A stretch of 64,000 nucleotides of DNA from Nitrospira sp. (GTDB taxonomy: Bacteria > Nitrospirota > Nitrospiria > Nitrospirales > Nitrospiraceae), in contig CP054184.1 in NCBI GenBank assembly GCA_015709715.1, positions 3,147,001-3,211,000 of the forward strand, given 5' to 3'. Within the stretch, counting starts at the first letter, position 1, and each line of letters starts with the position of its first letter. The translations under genes and the position numbers were made by a program. A model generated the notes under the pieces. That model saw only the letters and a program-made list of their open reading frames with translations, was not told the origin of the DNA and made no database searches. Positions 38,574 to 47,480 of this stretch are shown here, piece by piece.

Positions 38574-38616
38574 CTGGAGCGGGCTTTGCCGCGCGCAACC
38601 AAACCGAGTTTGTCTT

Positions 38617-38690
38617 GAGGCCGGCGAGCGACAGATGAAGCGTCGAGCCGTCTGGAAACTGATGGAGCAGACCACCAGACCTTCGAGCGG
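38617..38690 (+). pseudogene. decayed DUF1579 fragment
   Basis: The bases encode [15 protein letters not shown], then after a one-base shift DHQTFE. This matches MKHRAVWKILDHDHQTFEMYG in the DUF1579 gene at 36273-36872. Only the C-terminal part is recognisable, and it lacks a start and a full frame. It appears to be the eroded remains of a second DUF1579 gene between the YCII and MoaD-like genes. Confidence 0.6.
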
Positions 38691-38751
38691 TCCTCTCCGT
38701 CGAAGTGCACATTTGGTAGAGAAGCCGGGCGGTTCAGCAAAGGGGGAACCG

Positions 38752-39048
38752 ATGATTCGTCTCGTCCTTCCAGCGCATTTGCGAACCTTGGCGCGTCTTG
38801 ATGGGGAAGTGCGGTTGGATGTGTCCGGCCCGGTGACGGTGGGCAGGGTGCTGGACAGCCTGGAAGCGCGGTATCCCATGTTGCGCGGGACGATCAGGGA
38901 CCACTTCACCCATCGGCGTCGGCCATTCATTCGGTTTTTTGCCTGTGAGCGGGATCTGTCCCATGAGTCGCCGGACGATCCCTTGCCCGAAGCCGTGGCC
39001 AAGGGCGAAGAACCGTTCTTGATCGTCGGGGCGATGGCGGGCGGCTAA
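38752..39048 (+). CDS. MoaD/ThiS-like beta-grasp protein
   Basis: 98 residues from ATG 38752 (AAAGGGGGA upstream). A ubiquitin-like beta-grasp pattern ([36 protein letters not shown]) ends in the di-glycine GAMAGG, the form needed for adenylation and sulfur transfer or conjugation. MoaD/ThiS proteins carry sulfur as a C-terminal thiocarboxylate. Placement behind a BNR propeller gene is a recurring pairing as I recall it. The target is unknown. Confidence 0.85.
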   Translation: MIRLVLPAHLRTLARLDGEVRLDVSGPVTVGRVLDSLEARYPMLRGTIRDHFTHRRRPFIRFFACERDLSHESPDDPLPEAVAKGEEPFLIVGAMAGG

Positions 39049-39423
39049 CAATGAATGCGGAGGTATCAGCATGAGCAGAAACAGTCTGTGTCTATGAGGG
39101 AAGATGAGCCAGGGCCCCATGGTGCCGATGCCTCGGCAACTGCCGAATAGTCGGCACCTCTTCTGTCGTCACCATTCCGCCGTCCCACCCGCTGCCTTTT
39201 CGTGAACAGTGCCGACGAGCAAGCTCTACCGCGAATTCACGCTGCACCTGGCGTCGTCCGCTTGCGTGGAATAGTCATTGCTGTATCTCCGACGCAACGG
39301 TGTGAGAGCCAAGGCCGACAGGCATCTCGTAGGTGGGATGCGTTGCGCAGCAGGGAGACAGCCAGTAAGATAGCGCCACGTCGACGTCTCATTTTTTAGA
39401 TTGGATTTTATCAGGGAGCGCGC
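39049..39423. other. 375-nt intergenic region before the RND operon
   Basis: No supported gene. It holds a hairpin at 39121-39158 and, next to the RND operon, an A/T-rich stretch (ATTTTTTAGATTGGATTTTATC, split as two segments at about 39390-39411) that may be the promoter. Confidence 0.5.
39121..39158 (+). terminator. nested hairpin after the MoaD-like gene
   Basis: Outer arms GGTGCCGA / TCGGCACC enclose an inner stem TCGGCA / TGCCGA, giving a branched or cruciform structure 73 nt past the stop, followed by a pyrimidine-rich tract. Confidence 0.5.
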
Positions 39424-40620
39424 ATGGCCAGGCGAGTGCGATCAGAAATAGCAGCGGCAGTCCTCGGTGGGCTTCTCACCCTGGGCCTGCTGCCGGCCTG
39501 CAAACAAGAGGTGGCCTCCTCCCCGGCTCCTCCGATTCCCCAAGTCGGCATCATCGTGGCGACCGCGAAAGATGTACCGGATGAACCGGAGTTTATCGGG
39601 CAGGCTGAGTCGTCGCGCCCGGTGGAGATCCGATCGCAGGTCACCGGCATTATCAAGGAATGGTTTTTCAAGGAAGGGCGGGATGTAAAGAAGGGCGAGC
39701 GGCTGTATCAGATCGATCGTGTCCCGTTTGAGGCCGCTATGTTGAGCGCCAAGGCGAAGGTGTCTCAGTCGGAAGCGCGATTGGTCCAAGCCAAGCAGAA
39801 TCTGGCTCGGGTCAAGCCTCTCTTGGCGGAGCAAGCGGTCAGCACCAAGGATGTGGACGACGCGATTGCGGAAGAGTTGGCCGCCAAGGCGGCGTTGGAA
39901 GGCGCCAAGGCCGAATTGGTCAAGGCGAAGTTTGATCTGGACAACACGCTCATCGTGGCGCCGATCAACGGCATGATCGAACGGACTCGGGTGTACGAGG
40001 GCCGGTTGGTGTCGGCGCAGACCGATCTGCTGACCGTGATCCATCAGGTCGACCCCATGTACGTGATCGTGAGCGCGCCCGAGAGTTTCCTGTTGAAGCG
40101 GCGGCGCGACAGCGATGCAAACCGCATCAAGCATCCAGGTGTGTATCACCTGAGAGGGGTGCTGACCTTCGTCGATGGGACGACGTACGACCACGAAGGG
40201 GTGCTGGATTTGCTCGATGTGGGGCTGAAGACCGAAACCGGCTCACGGCAAGCCCGCGTGGTGTTTCCCAATCCAGACCGGGCGTTGTTGCCGGGTCAGT
40301 TCGTACGGGTGCGCTTCAAAGGCACGCTTAAAACCGGAGCGATCGTGGTCCCGCAACGCGCCGTCCAGCAGGGACCAAAGGGGTCGATCGTGTTTGTGGT
40401 CGGGGTGGAGGACAAGGTGGAGATTCGTGAGATTCAAGCCACCAGTTGGCAGGGAACCGAGTGGATTGTGGAGGAAGGACTACACGCCGGCGATCGTGTC
40501 ATTGTCGACGGCCTGCACAAGATTGCGCCGGGGGCGCCGGTGAAGGTCGTCCCTATCAAGGAGCCCGCAGCAGCCTCAGCTCCCGCCTCGGCGGCCACTC
40601 AGTCGGAGCAGGCCCAGTGA
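39424..40620 (+). CDS. RND efflux periplasmic adaptor lipoprotein (AcrA/MexE-like)
   Basis: 398 residues. The lipobox LLPAC (about residues 22-26) indicates inner-membrane lipid anchoring. Lipoyl, coiled-coil (about 100-165) and barrel domains follow, with LIVAPINGMIERTRVYEGRLV and AVQQGPKGSIVFVV near the C-terminus. It is the first gene of a complete adaptor-pump-channel operon. The pump GTG start overlaps its stop. Confidence 0.95.
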   Translation: MARRVRSEIAAAVLGGLLTLGLLPACKQEVASSPAPPIPQVGIIVATAKDVPDEPEFIGQAESSRPVEIRSQVTGIIKEWFFKEGRDVKKGERLYQIDRVPFEAAMLSAKAKVSQSEARLVQAKQNLARVKPLLAEQAVSTKDVDDAIAEELAAKAALEGAKAELVKAKFDLDNTLIVAPINGMIERTRVYEGRLVSAQTDLLTVIHQVDPMYVIVSAPESFLLKRRRDSDANRIKHPGVYHLRGVLTFVDGTTYDHEGVLDLLDVGLKTETGSRQARVVFPNPDRALLPGQFVRVRFKGTLKTGAIVVPQRAVQQGPKGSIVFVVGVEDKVEIREIQATSWQGTEWIVEEGLHAGDRVIVDGLHKIAPGAPVKVVPIKEPAAASAPASAATQSEQAQ

Positions 40621-43600
40621 TCTCACATTTCTTTATCGACCGCCCGATTTTCGCCTCGGTATTGTCGATCATCATCATCGTAATCGGTTTGGTTTCGTTG
40701 CAGGCCTTGCCCGTGGCCCAATTCCCTGAGATTACGCCCCCCGTCGTCCAGATCGAGGCCGATTATCCCGGTGCGAATGCAGAGACCGTCGCCGACTCGG
40801 TGGCTCGCCCTATTGAGGTCCAGCTCCCCGGCATCGACAACCTGCTGTACTACGATTCCACCAGCACCAACGACGGGCATATGTCGATCAAGTTGACGTT
40901 TGAGATCGGCACGAACGTGGACATTGCCCAGGTGCAGACGCAGAACCGCGTGAAGCTGGCGGAGCCACAATTGCCGCCGGAAGTCGTGCGGCAGGGGATC
41001 AGTATCAACAAGGTGTCGCCGGATCTTTTGGCGGTGGTGGCGCTGAGTTCCAGCGACCCTACACACGATACGGTGTATTTGTCGAACTATGCGATCCTGC
41101 GGGTCCTCGACAATCTGAAGCGGTTGCGGGGAGTCGGCAATGCGGTCGTGTTCGGCTCACAGAACTACTCGATGCGACTGATCCTGGATCCTATCCGGAT
41201 GGCGCAGCTGAGCTTAACGCCGACGGACATTGCCAACGTGGTGCGGGAGCAGAATCGCGACTTTCCCGCCGGGACGATCGGCCGTGAACCGGCTTTGAAG
41301 GGGGCGGAACTGACGATCCCGGTCATTACGCAGGGGCGGCTGACCGAGGTGAAGGATTTCGAGAACCTGATCGTACGGGCCATGCCTAACGGATCCATGG
41401 TCCGGTTGAAGGATGTGGCGCGGGTGGAATTGGGCGCCCAATCCTATACCTTGGAAGGACGTTGGAACGGCAAGCCGAACGTCTTCCTCCTCACGTTCCT
41501 ATCGCCGGGCGCCAATGCGCTCGATACGGTCAAGCGTGTGCGGGCTGAACTGGTGCAGGTCTCCAAGAGTTTCCCGACCGGGGTGTCCTACGACATCCCC
41601 TATGACACCACGCGATTCATCGAGGTGTCGATCAAGGAAGTAGTCAAGACCTTGGCCGAGGCCATGGTGCTCGTAATCATCGTCGTCTACCTCTTCTTGC
41701 AGAGTTGGCGAGCGACGTTGATTCCAGGGGTGGCCGTCCCCGTCTCGCTCATCGGAACCTTTGCCGGTATGCAGGCGTTGGGCTTCTCAATCAATACCTT
41801 GACGCTGTTCGGTATGGTGCTGGCGATCGGGATCGTGGTGGATGACGCCATCGTGGTGGTGGAAAACTGCGAACGCCACATGACGCAGGGAAAGCTGTCG
41901 GCCAAGCAGGCGGCGAAGCGCGCGATGGAAGAGGTGACCGGCCCGGTTATCGCCATCGTGCTGGTGCTGTGCGCGGTGTTCGTACCGGTCGGCTTTTTGG
42001 GCGGCATCACGGGTGAATTGTATAAACAATTTGCGATAACCATCTCCATCGCGGTCATTATTTCCGGTTTTGTGGCCTTGACGCTCAGTCCAGCTCTCTG
42101 CGCTCTGGTGCTCAAACCTGGCGAGGAGCAGCATCAGGGAGTTTTTGGTCTCTTTAATCGAACGTTTGCATGGATGCAGACGCGGTACACGTCGACGGTC
42201 GGGATCGCGATGAAGCGGTGTGTGCTGTCGATGGCGGTGTTTGCGGTGCTGTTGGTGGGCGTGGCGATCCTGTTCCGGATGACGCCGGGGAGTTTCTTGC
42301 CGGAGGAGGATCAAGGGTATTTCATCACGATCGTGCAACTCCCGGACGGGGCGTCGAAGCAGCGGACGGATGCGGTGTTGAGCAAGATCGAGAATTATTT
42401 TCTTTCGAATCCCGCCATCCATTCGACGGACTCCCTCTCCGGGCAGAATTTCGTCTTCAACACGCGGGGGCCTAATGCCGCGACCATGTTTGTTCCGCTC
42501 AAACATTGGGATGAACGGACGGAGCCCCAACAGCATGTGAAGTCGCTGATCGGCGCAGCTTACGGGGAGTTCGCCAAGATACCCGAGGCGCTGATCCTGG
42601 CGTTCAACGCCCCCTCTATTCGGGGACTGGGAGCCACCGGCGGGTTCTCCGTGCAACTGCAGGATCCGAGTAGTGGCGACTTCAATAAGTTTTCCGCGGT
42701 GGCCCAGGAGTTCGTGGCCAAGGCGCGACAAAACCCCGCCATCGGCGCCATTGGCACTAGTTTTCGCGTGAGCGCTCCAAGGATCTTCGCCAAGGTGAAT
42801 CGCGAACGCGCGAAGGCTCTCGGCGTGCCGATCTCGGAGGTGTTCGATACGCTCCAAGCCTACTTCGGCAATTTGTATGTGAATGATTTCGTGAAGTTTG
42901 GCCGGGTGTTTCGGGTACAGACCGAGGCTGAGGCGCAATACCGGTCGACTCCCGAGGACATCTCCAAGATTTATGTCCGGGCGGTGGGGCCGCAGGGTAC
43001 CACGATGATCCCCCTGGATACGGTCGTGAGCACGGAATTTACAAGCGGCCCAGACCCGGTCACGCACTTCAATGGCTATAACACGGCCCTGGTATTGGGT
43101 GCGGCGGCCCCAGGCTATAGTTCCGGGCAGGTGCTGCAGGCCCTCGATCAATTAGCCAAGGAGGTGCTTGTGCCGCAGGGGTACGACATCGACTGGAGCG
43201 GTATCTCTTATCAAGAACGCATGGTGGGCAATCAATCGATGTATGCGTTCGGTTTTGGTCTCTTAATGGTGTTTCTGGTGCTGGCCGCGCAGTATGAGAG
43301 TTGGGTGGTTCCGTTTGCCGTGATCCTGGCGGTGCCGATCGGGTTATTTGGAGCCTTGAGTGCGGTCTGGTTGAAGGGAATGACGAACGATATCTACTTC
43401 CAGATCGGCTTGGTCACGTTGATCGGGCTTTCAGCAAAGAACGCCATCTTGATTGTCGAATTTGCCAATAAACGGTATGAGGATGGCCATCCCTTACTCG
43501 AGTCGGCTGTAGAAGCGGCGCGTCTTCGGTTCCGGCCGATCGTGATGACGTCGATGGCTTTCATCCTCGGCGTGGTTCCGCTCGTGATCGCTACGGGAGC

Positions 43601-43790
43601 CGGGGCTGCGAGCCGAAACTCCATCGGGACCGGTGTATTCGGTGGCATGTTGGCGGCGACGTTTCTAGCGATCTTTTTCGTCCCACTTTTCTTTGTGCTC
43701 ATTCGCTCGTTGGGCCGGCGTGGCCCTGCTCCAGCGCCGCCGGGCGAAGCGACCAACTCTTCCAAGGAGCAAGGTTATCAACATGCGTAG
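40617..43790 (+). CDS. RND multidrug efflux pump, HAE1 family (MexF/AcrB-like)
   Basis: 1057 residues from GTG 40617, overlapping the adaptor stop by 4 nt, and beginning MISHFFIDRPIFASV as family members do. Twelve membrane helices, two large periplasmic loops, and the proton-relay IGIVVDDAIVVVENCERH. It exports hydrophobic compounds or solvents by proton exchange through the tripartite complex encoded here. Confidence 0.97.
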   Translation: MISHFFIDRPIFASVLSIIIIVIGLVSLQALPVAQFPEITPPVVQIEADYPGANAETVADSVARPIEVQLPGIDNLLYYDSTSTNDGHMSIKLTFEIGTNVDIAQVQTQNRVKLAEPQLPPEVVRQGISINKVSPDLLAVVALSSSDPTHDTVYLSNYAILRVLDNLKRLRGVGNAVVFGSQNYSMRLILDPIRMAQLSLTPTDIANVVREQNRDFPAGTIGREPALKGAELTIPVITQGRLTEVKDFENLIVRAMPNGSMVRLKDVARVELGAQSYTLEGRWNGKPNVFLLTFLSPGANALDTVKRVRAELVQVSKSFPTGVSYDIPYDTTRFIEVSIKEVVKTLAEAMVLVIIVVYLFLQSWRATLIPGVAVPVSLIGTFAGMQALGFSINTLTLFGMVLAIGIVVDDAIVVVENCERHMTQGKLSAKQAAKRAMEEVTGPVIAIVLVLCAVFVPVGFLGGITGELYKQFAITISIAVIISGFVALTLSPALCALVLKPGEEQHQGVFGLFNRTFAWMQTRYTSTVGIAMKRCVLSMAVFAVLLVGVAILFRMTPGSFLPEEDQGYFITIVQLPDGASKQRTDAVLSKIENYFLSNPAIHSTDSLSGQNFVFNTRGPNAATMFVPLKHWDERTEPQQHVKSLIGAAYGEFAKIPEALILAFNAPSIRGLGATGGFSVQLQDPSSGDFNKFSAVAQEFVAKARQNPAIGAIGTSFRVSAPRIFAKVNRERAKALGVPISEVFDTLQAYFGNLYVNDFVKFGRVFRVQTEAEAQYRSTPEDISKIYVRAVGPQGTTMIPLDTVVSTEFTSGPDPVTHFNGYNTALVLGAAAPGYSSGQVLQALDQLAKEVLVPQGYDIDWSGISYQERMVGNQSMYAFGFGLLMVFLVLAAQYESWVVPFAVILAVPIGLFGALSAVWLKGMTNDIYFQIGLVTLIGLSAKNAILIVEFANKRYEDGHPLLESAVEAARLRFRPIVMTSMAFILGVVPLVIATGAGAASRNSIGTGVFGGMLAATFLAIFFVPLFFVLIRSLGRRGPAPAPPGEATNSSKEQGYQHA

Positions 43791-45219
43791 GGTGGCACTG
43801 ATTCTGTCGACGATGCTGCTGACGGCCTGCGCCGTAGGGCCGGATTTCTCCAAACCAGACGCCACGACGCCGGATCGTTTTCGAATGGCCGAGCTTGGTG
43901 TCGAAGCGACATCGATTGCGAATACCCCTTGGTGGGAATTGTTGCAGGACCGGGAACTTCAGAAGCTGATCCGCACGGCATTGGAGGAAAATCGGGATCT
44001 CAGGCGGGCGGCAGCATCGGTGGAAGAATTTCAGGCTCGTCTGTTCATAGCGCGAACTGATTTCGCGCCACAGATGAATCTGACCTCCAATGCCCCGGTG
44101 TTCGGCCGGAAGAGCAATTTCTTATTCCCAGGGTTTCCCAACCCGTTCAACTATTATTTGCAAGGCAATTTGTCTTGGGAGATCGACATTTGGGGACGAA
44201 TTCGCCGCTCCAATGAGGCAGCCCGCGGCGATCTTCTGGCACGAGAAGAGAACCGTCGTGCCATTGTGCTGCAACTTGTCAGTGGTGTGGCGGAAGCCTA
44301 TTTCGATTTGCTGCAGTTCGATATGCAATTGGACATTGCTCATCGGACACTGAAGTCTTGGGAGGAATCAGTCAGAATCGCCCAGGCCCGATTGAGGCAG
44401 GGGATGATCTCGAAGCTTGATGCCGACCAGTTTGAAGCCGAACGAGCCAATGCCGCGGCCAAGGCCGCGGAATTTGAGCGCCAGAAGGTGCAGAAGGAGA
44501 ACCAGCTGAGCGTGTTGCTGGGACGGAATCCGGGTAAGATCACACGCGGGCGTTCTCTCACGGAACAAGTGATGCCGCCTGATGTCCCCGCAGGACTTCC
44601 CTCAGAATTGTTGCGGCGCCGACCGGATATTCTCCAGGCCGAGCAGGATCTAGCGGCGGCTACGGCTCGCATCGGTATGGCGAAGGCAGATCGGTTCCCC
44701 AAACTGAGTATCACCGGGATCTTGGGTGTGGCTAGCCCGCATCTCTCCCGCCTGGTCGCGAACGAAACAGCATTTGGAGTGGCTGGGCCTGGGTTGGCGG
44801 GCCCGCTCTTGAATGCACAGATTTTAGGTTTTCAACAACGGGCAGCAGAGGCGCAGGCTCGTCAGGCCTTGGCGCAGTATGAGCAATCTGTCCTGGTCGC
44901 ATTCAAGGAAGTTGAGGATGCGTTGGTGGCGGTTCGTACAGTCCGCGAACAAAGAACTGCGCAATTGCAGCAGGTGGAAGCCCTGAGATCGGCGTTGAGC
45001 CTGGCTAATCTGCGATATAAGGGCGGATTAGCCAACTATTTGGATGTCTTGATTGCGCAACGCAATCTATTTGAGGCCGAACTCGCATTGATGGGGACGC
45101 ATCGTTTGCATCTTGTCTCAATAGTGCAATTGTACAAAGCATTAGGCGGCGGGTGGAATCCTGAAGGGCCTCAAGCGCTTGAGGCTGGATCAACAACCGA
45201 GGCTGATGTAAAACGGTAG
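43783..45219 (+). CDS. outer-membrane efflux lipoprotein, NodT/TolC family
   Basis: 478 residues from ATG 43783, overlapping the pump stop by 8 nt with AAGGAGC upstream. The lipobox LLTAC and the AVGPDFSKP start are typical of OprM-like channels. Two OEP repeats of coiled-coil helices flank short beta segments (NYYLQGNLSWEIDIWGRIRRSNEAARG and YKGGLANYLDVLIAQRNLFEAEL). It forms the outer-membrane exit duct. A perfect 18-bp palindrome lies in its last codons (45168-45185) and may act in termination. Confidence 0.95.
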   Translation: MRRVALILSTMLLTACAVGPDFSKPDATTPDRFRMAELGVEATSIANTPWWELLQDRELQKLIRTALEENRDLRRAAASVEEFQARLFIARTDFAPQMNLTSNAPVFGRKSNFLFPGFPNPFNYYLQGNLSWEIDIWGRIRRSNEAARGDLLAREENRRAIVLQLVSGVAEAYFDLLQFDMQLDIAHRTLKSWEESVRIAQARLRQGMISKLDADQFEAERANAAAKAAEFERQKVQKENQLSVLLGRNPGKITRGRSLTEQVMPPDVPAGLPSELLRRRPDILQAEQDLAAATARIGMAKADRFPKLSITGILGVASPHLSRLVANETAFGVAGPGLAGPLLNAQILGFQQRAAEAQARQALAQYEQSVLVAFKEVEDALVAVRTVREQRTAQLQQVEALRSALSLANLRYKGGLANYLDVLIAQRNLFEAELALMGTHRLHLVSIVQLYKALGGGWNPEGPQALEAGSTTEADVKR

Positions 45220-45223
45220 TGGC

Positions 45224-45619
45224 TTAATGGCTTCCACGGCTCGCACTATGCTTGAGGCTTGCCGGATAAGTGAGCAGAGTCGTAATACCCCTCCCGAGGC
45301 TTGCCATGAGAAGTATGGTGAGTCCGCTGTTCAACCATGCCGCAATGGTTTGCAGGCGCAGGGTCACGTTCGCCAGGCCAAGAAACCACATCCCACTTGC
45401 CACCAACGCAAAATAGCGCGGACCGTATTCACCGCGCCGAGAGCTTATGAGAGCGAAGCCCAGTGCCCCAGATAAGAGGTTGCCCGAGTAGGTTGTGAAT
45501 GGGTGGCTCTCGAGCGTAACGCCTAGACAAAGAGTGATGAATCCGCACAGGAATGTCACTCCGTAGATGAACAGGGCATCTAAGAAGACCCGTAGGAGCC
45601 CTGATATCACTTCAGGCAC
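45224..45619 (-). CDS. small polytopic membrane protein, unknown
   Basis: 131 residues from GTG 45619 (GTG 45610 is also possible). Four hydrophobic segments (about 8-32, 44-60, 70-86, 92-112). No recognised family. It converges with the NodT gene with a 4-nt gap. Confidence 0.55.
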   Translation of the reverse strand: MPEVISGLLRVFLDALFIYGVTFLCGFITLCLGVTLESHPFTTYSGNLLSGALGFALISSRRGEYGPRYFALVASGMWFLGLANVTLRLQTIAAWLNSGLTILLMASLGRGITTLLTYPASLKHSASRGSH

Positions 45620-45643
45620 CCTCTCTTCAGGTGAGCCCGGAGG

Positions 45644-45829
45644 TTAGAGGTCAAGTCTACTCTTCGTCCCCCGACGGGTTGCTGGCGTGGAGGCGGGCGG
45701 TGATCGTTTCCGGCGTAGCCATTTGGCTATGCGCCGATGAACAGCATCGACTACATTGTCGATGGCGAGGACGACAGCTCCGACGAGGAATAGTCCCAGC
45801 ACTAGAGTTAATTCCACATCGATGGACAT
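45644..45829 (-). CDS. single-helix small membrane protein, unknown
   Basis: 61 residues: one membrane helix (about 7-25) followed by a basic tail rich in Arg and Lys (HRRIAKWLRRKRSP). The ribosome site is weak (GAGAAAG). A real gene is plausible from the orderly topology and its place between same-strand genes. Confidence 0.4.
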   Translation of the reverse strand: MSIDVELTLVLGLFLVGAVVLAIDNVVDAVHRRIAKWLRRKRSPPASTPATRRGTKSRLDL

Positions 45830-45883
45830 ACAGTTCGCTTTCTCGCCTTCGTGGCTCGGTTCCGCCGCCCCGGTATGAATGGT

Positions 45884-46114
45884 CTAGGCCGCCAATCGTG
45901 TCAGGGCTTCCGCGCCGAGAGGAACCGTCGTTTCAGCGGAGTGGAAAGGAGGTGCTTGTATTCCATGAGCCCGTCGATTTTGTTCAAAAACACTGTCGAC
46001 GACATGCCCGCAGTTCATGCAGCGCCATGCCCGTTGCCACATAGGGCCAAAAGATTCTTCCATATCAATCAAGTAATCTTCGATCATGCAGCCTTTGCAG
46101 CGTGAACAACTCAT
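45884..46114 (-). CDS. small zinc-ribbon-like CxxC protein
   Basis: 76 residues from ATG 46114 with AAGGAGGA upstream. MSCSRCKGCMIEDYL carries a first Cys set and RAWRCMNCGHVVD a second CxxC, so a zinc ribbon is likely. From memory this protein type is frequent in Nitrospira genomes; its function is unknown. Confidence 0.8.
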   Translation of the reverse strand: MSCSRCKGCMIEDYLIDMEESFGPMWQRAWRCMNCGHVVDSVFEQNRRAHGIQAPPFHSAETTVPLGAEALTRLAA

Positions 46115-46326
46115 AGTATGGTTCCTCCTTCTAAGTTCAGTTGCTAAATGAAAGGGTAGAGCGTCTCGCGTTCCTTCGATAGACCAGAAAGTGGTACCGC
46201 CTTGGAGGTACATAGATATGCAGCGTTAGCCGGTGAATCCCAAGACCGGTCGGTGAATTTGGCAAGGAATTGAGACTGGGGTTCGAATATCGTGTGGGCT
46301 GGACCGAAGGAAGGGGAACGGCTGCT
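46115..46326. other. intergenic region upstream of the zinc-ribbon gene
   Basis: 212 nt. No gene or hairpin was recognised; it should hold the promoter of the zinc-ribbon gene. Confidence 0.4.
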
Positions 46327-46896
46327 CTAAGGTGCGTTCAGTAGCAACTCACGGTCTCGCTCGATCTGTGACGCCAGTTGGTGAAGGGCTTGAGCTGTGG
46401 CTTGCTCGATCGGCTGTTGGTCGGATGTAGTGAGCCAGCGTACAGATGATCCTGTAGCTTCACCGTCGGACGCATAGGTTTTGAGGGGAGAATGCCCAGA
46501 CCTTGAAACAGTAGACTCCAAATGAACCCGATAGAGGTACCGATCGGGAGCACGAAGTACAAGCCATGCTTTTACGACGAGTCGCATTTCTGCGGCTTCC
46601 GTGCCGATTGCCCGAAAGGTCCCACGTTGGGAAAAGTAATTCAGGATTGCTTGCTGCAGGTCTTTCACGGGCCATTCAAGCAGGGGAATACCCGGCATGT
46701 GGTCCGCTCCTTCGATAGCCAGGAACGGAACATCAAGCTGCACTGAGGCCGGGAGCGTCGCCGACGCCGACTCCTGTGGCGTTGGCGCCACATGGATTTT
46801 ATGGACGCAACCGCTCACCAGCAGACATGCTCCAATCACGAAAGACGGGAGTAGCGCCCTTGCATGCCCATCGGCAATTCCCACGAGGAACTTCAT
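46327..46896 (-). CDS. lipoprotein of unknown function
   Basis: 189 residues. The lipobox LVSGC lies near residues 26-30. The domain after it has alternating strands and helices (LPASVQLDVPFLAIEGADHMPGIPLLEWP, MRLVVKAWLVLRAP, YRVHLESTVSRSG), similar in outline to small periplasmic lipoproteins that reach the outer membrane. Its ATG overlaps the preceding gene's stop by 4 nt, so the two lipoproteins are translationally coupled. Confidence 0.65.
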   Translation of the reverse strand: MKFLVGIADGHARALLPSFVIGACLLVSGCVHKIHVAPTPQESASATLPASVQLDVPFLAIEGADHMPGIPLLEWPVKDLQQAILNYFSQRGTFRAIGTEAAEMRLVVKAWLVLRAPDRYLYRVHLESTVSRSGHSPLKTYASDGEATGSSVRWLTTSDQQPIEQATAQALHQLASQIERDRELLLNAP

Positions 46897-47384
46897 GGTC
46901 GTGGCGGCGCGGGAGAGGGAGTCAGGATGTCCAGGTCGCGGATGGCTCGTACGGCCTGGTCACGATAAGTCCGTTCGGTGGGGCCGGAGTACGTATCGAT
47001 GACTCGTTGGTAGGTCGCTTTGGCCTGTGCATATTGTTTCTTGATGGAGAGGTACTGCCCTAAAGCAAGCCAGTTTTGGGCAGCCGTCTCATTAGACGTG
47101 CGAAGATCCATCCATTCCCGGTCGATCCGATTGCTGCCTAGTTGGTTGACCCGCTTTGAAATGACCTCCCCTAACTCAGCCGAGAGGTGCTCGATGGCCT
47201 CGTTCTCACGGACGGCGGCGGCCACCCAGTCATGCGTCAAGTGGTCATAAAATGCTTCGACGTGGTCTTTGATTGCGTCGGCTCGCTTCTGATGGATATC
47301 GTGAGCGCAATGTGTCAGCGCGAAGCTGCAGCAGAAGAGGAGCAGTCCTTGCCACATCGAGGCGTTTCTTGCATGGATCGCCAT
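46893..47384 (-). CDS. helical lipoprotein, unknown
   Basis: 163 residues from ATG 47384 (GGAGAG upstream). The lipobox-like LTHC lies near residue 26. The rest is helical with a TPR-like pair near the C-terminus (ENWLALGQYLSIKKQYAQAKATYQRVIDTY in outline). Upstream partner of the next lipoprotein (4-nt overlap). Confidence 0.6.
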   Translation of the reverse strand: MAIHARNASMWQGLLLFCCSFALTHCAHDIHQKRADAIKDHVEAFYDHLTHDWVAAAVRENEAIEHLSAELGEVISKRVNQLGSNRIDREWMDLRTSNETAAQNWLALGQYLSIKKQYAQAKATYQRVIDTYSGPTERTYRDQAVRAIRDLDILTPSPAPPRP

Positions 47385-47480
47385 CGTAAACTCTCCACGA
47401 ACTGTTCGATTGCTTCTGCTTTTCGTTACTCTTCCTGATCCTACCGCAGCCCGGCTTAGAAACTCGAGCCACAACGCCGG

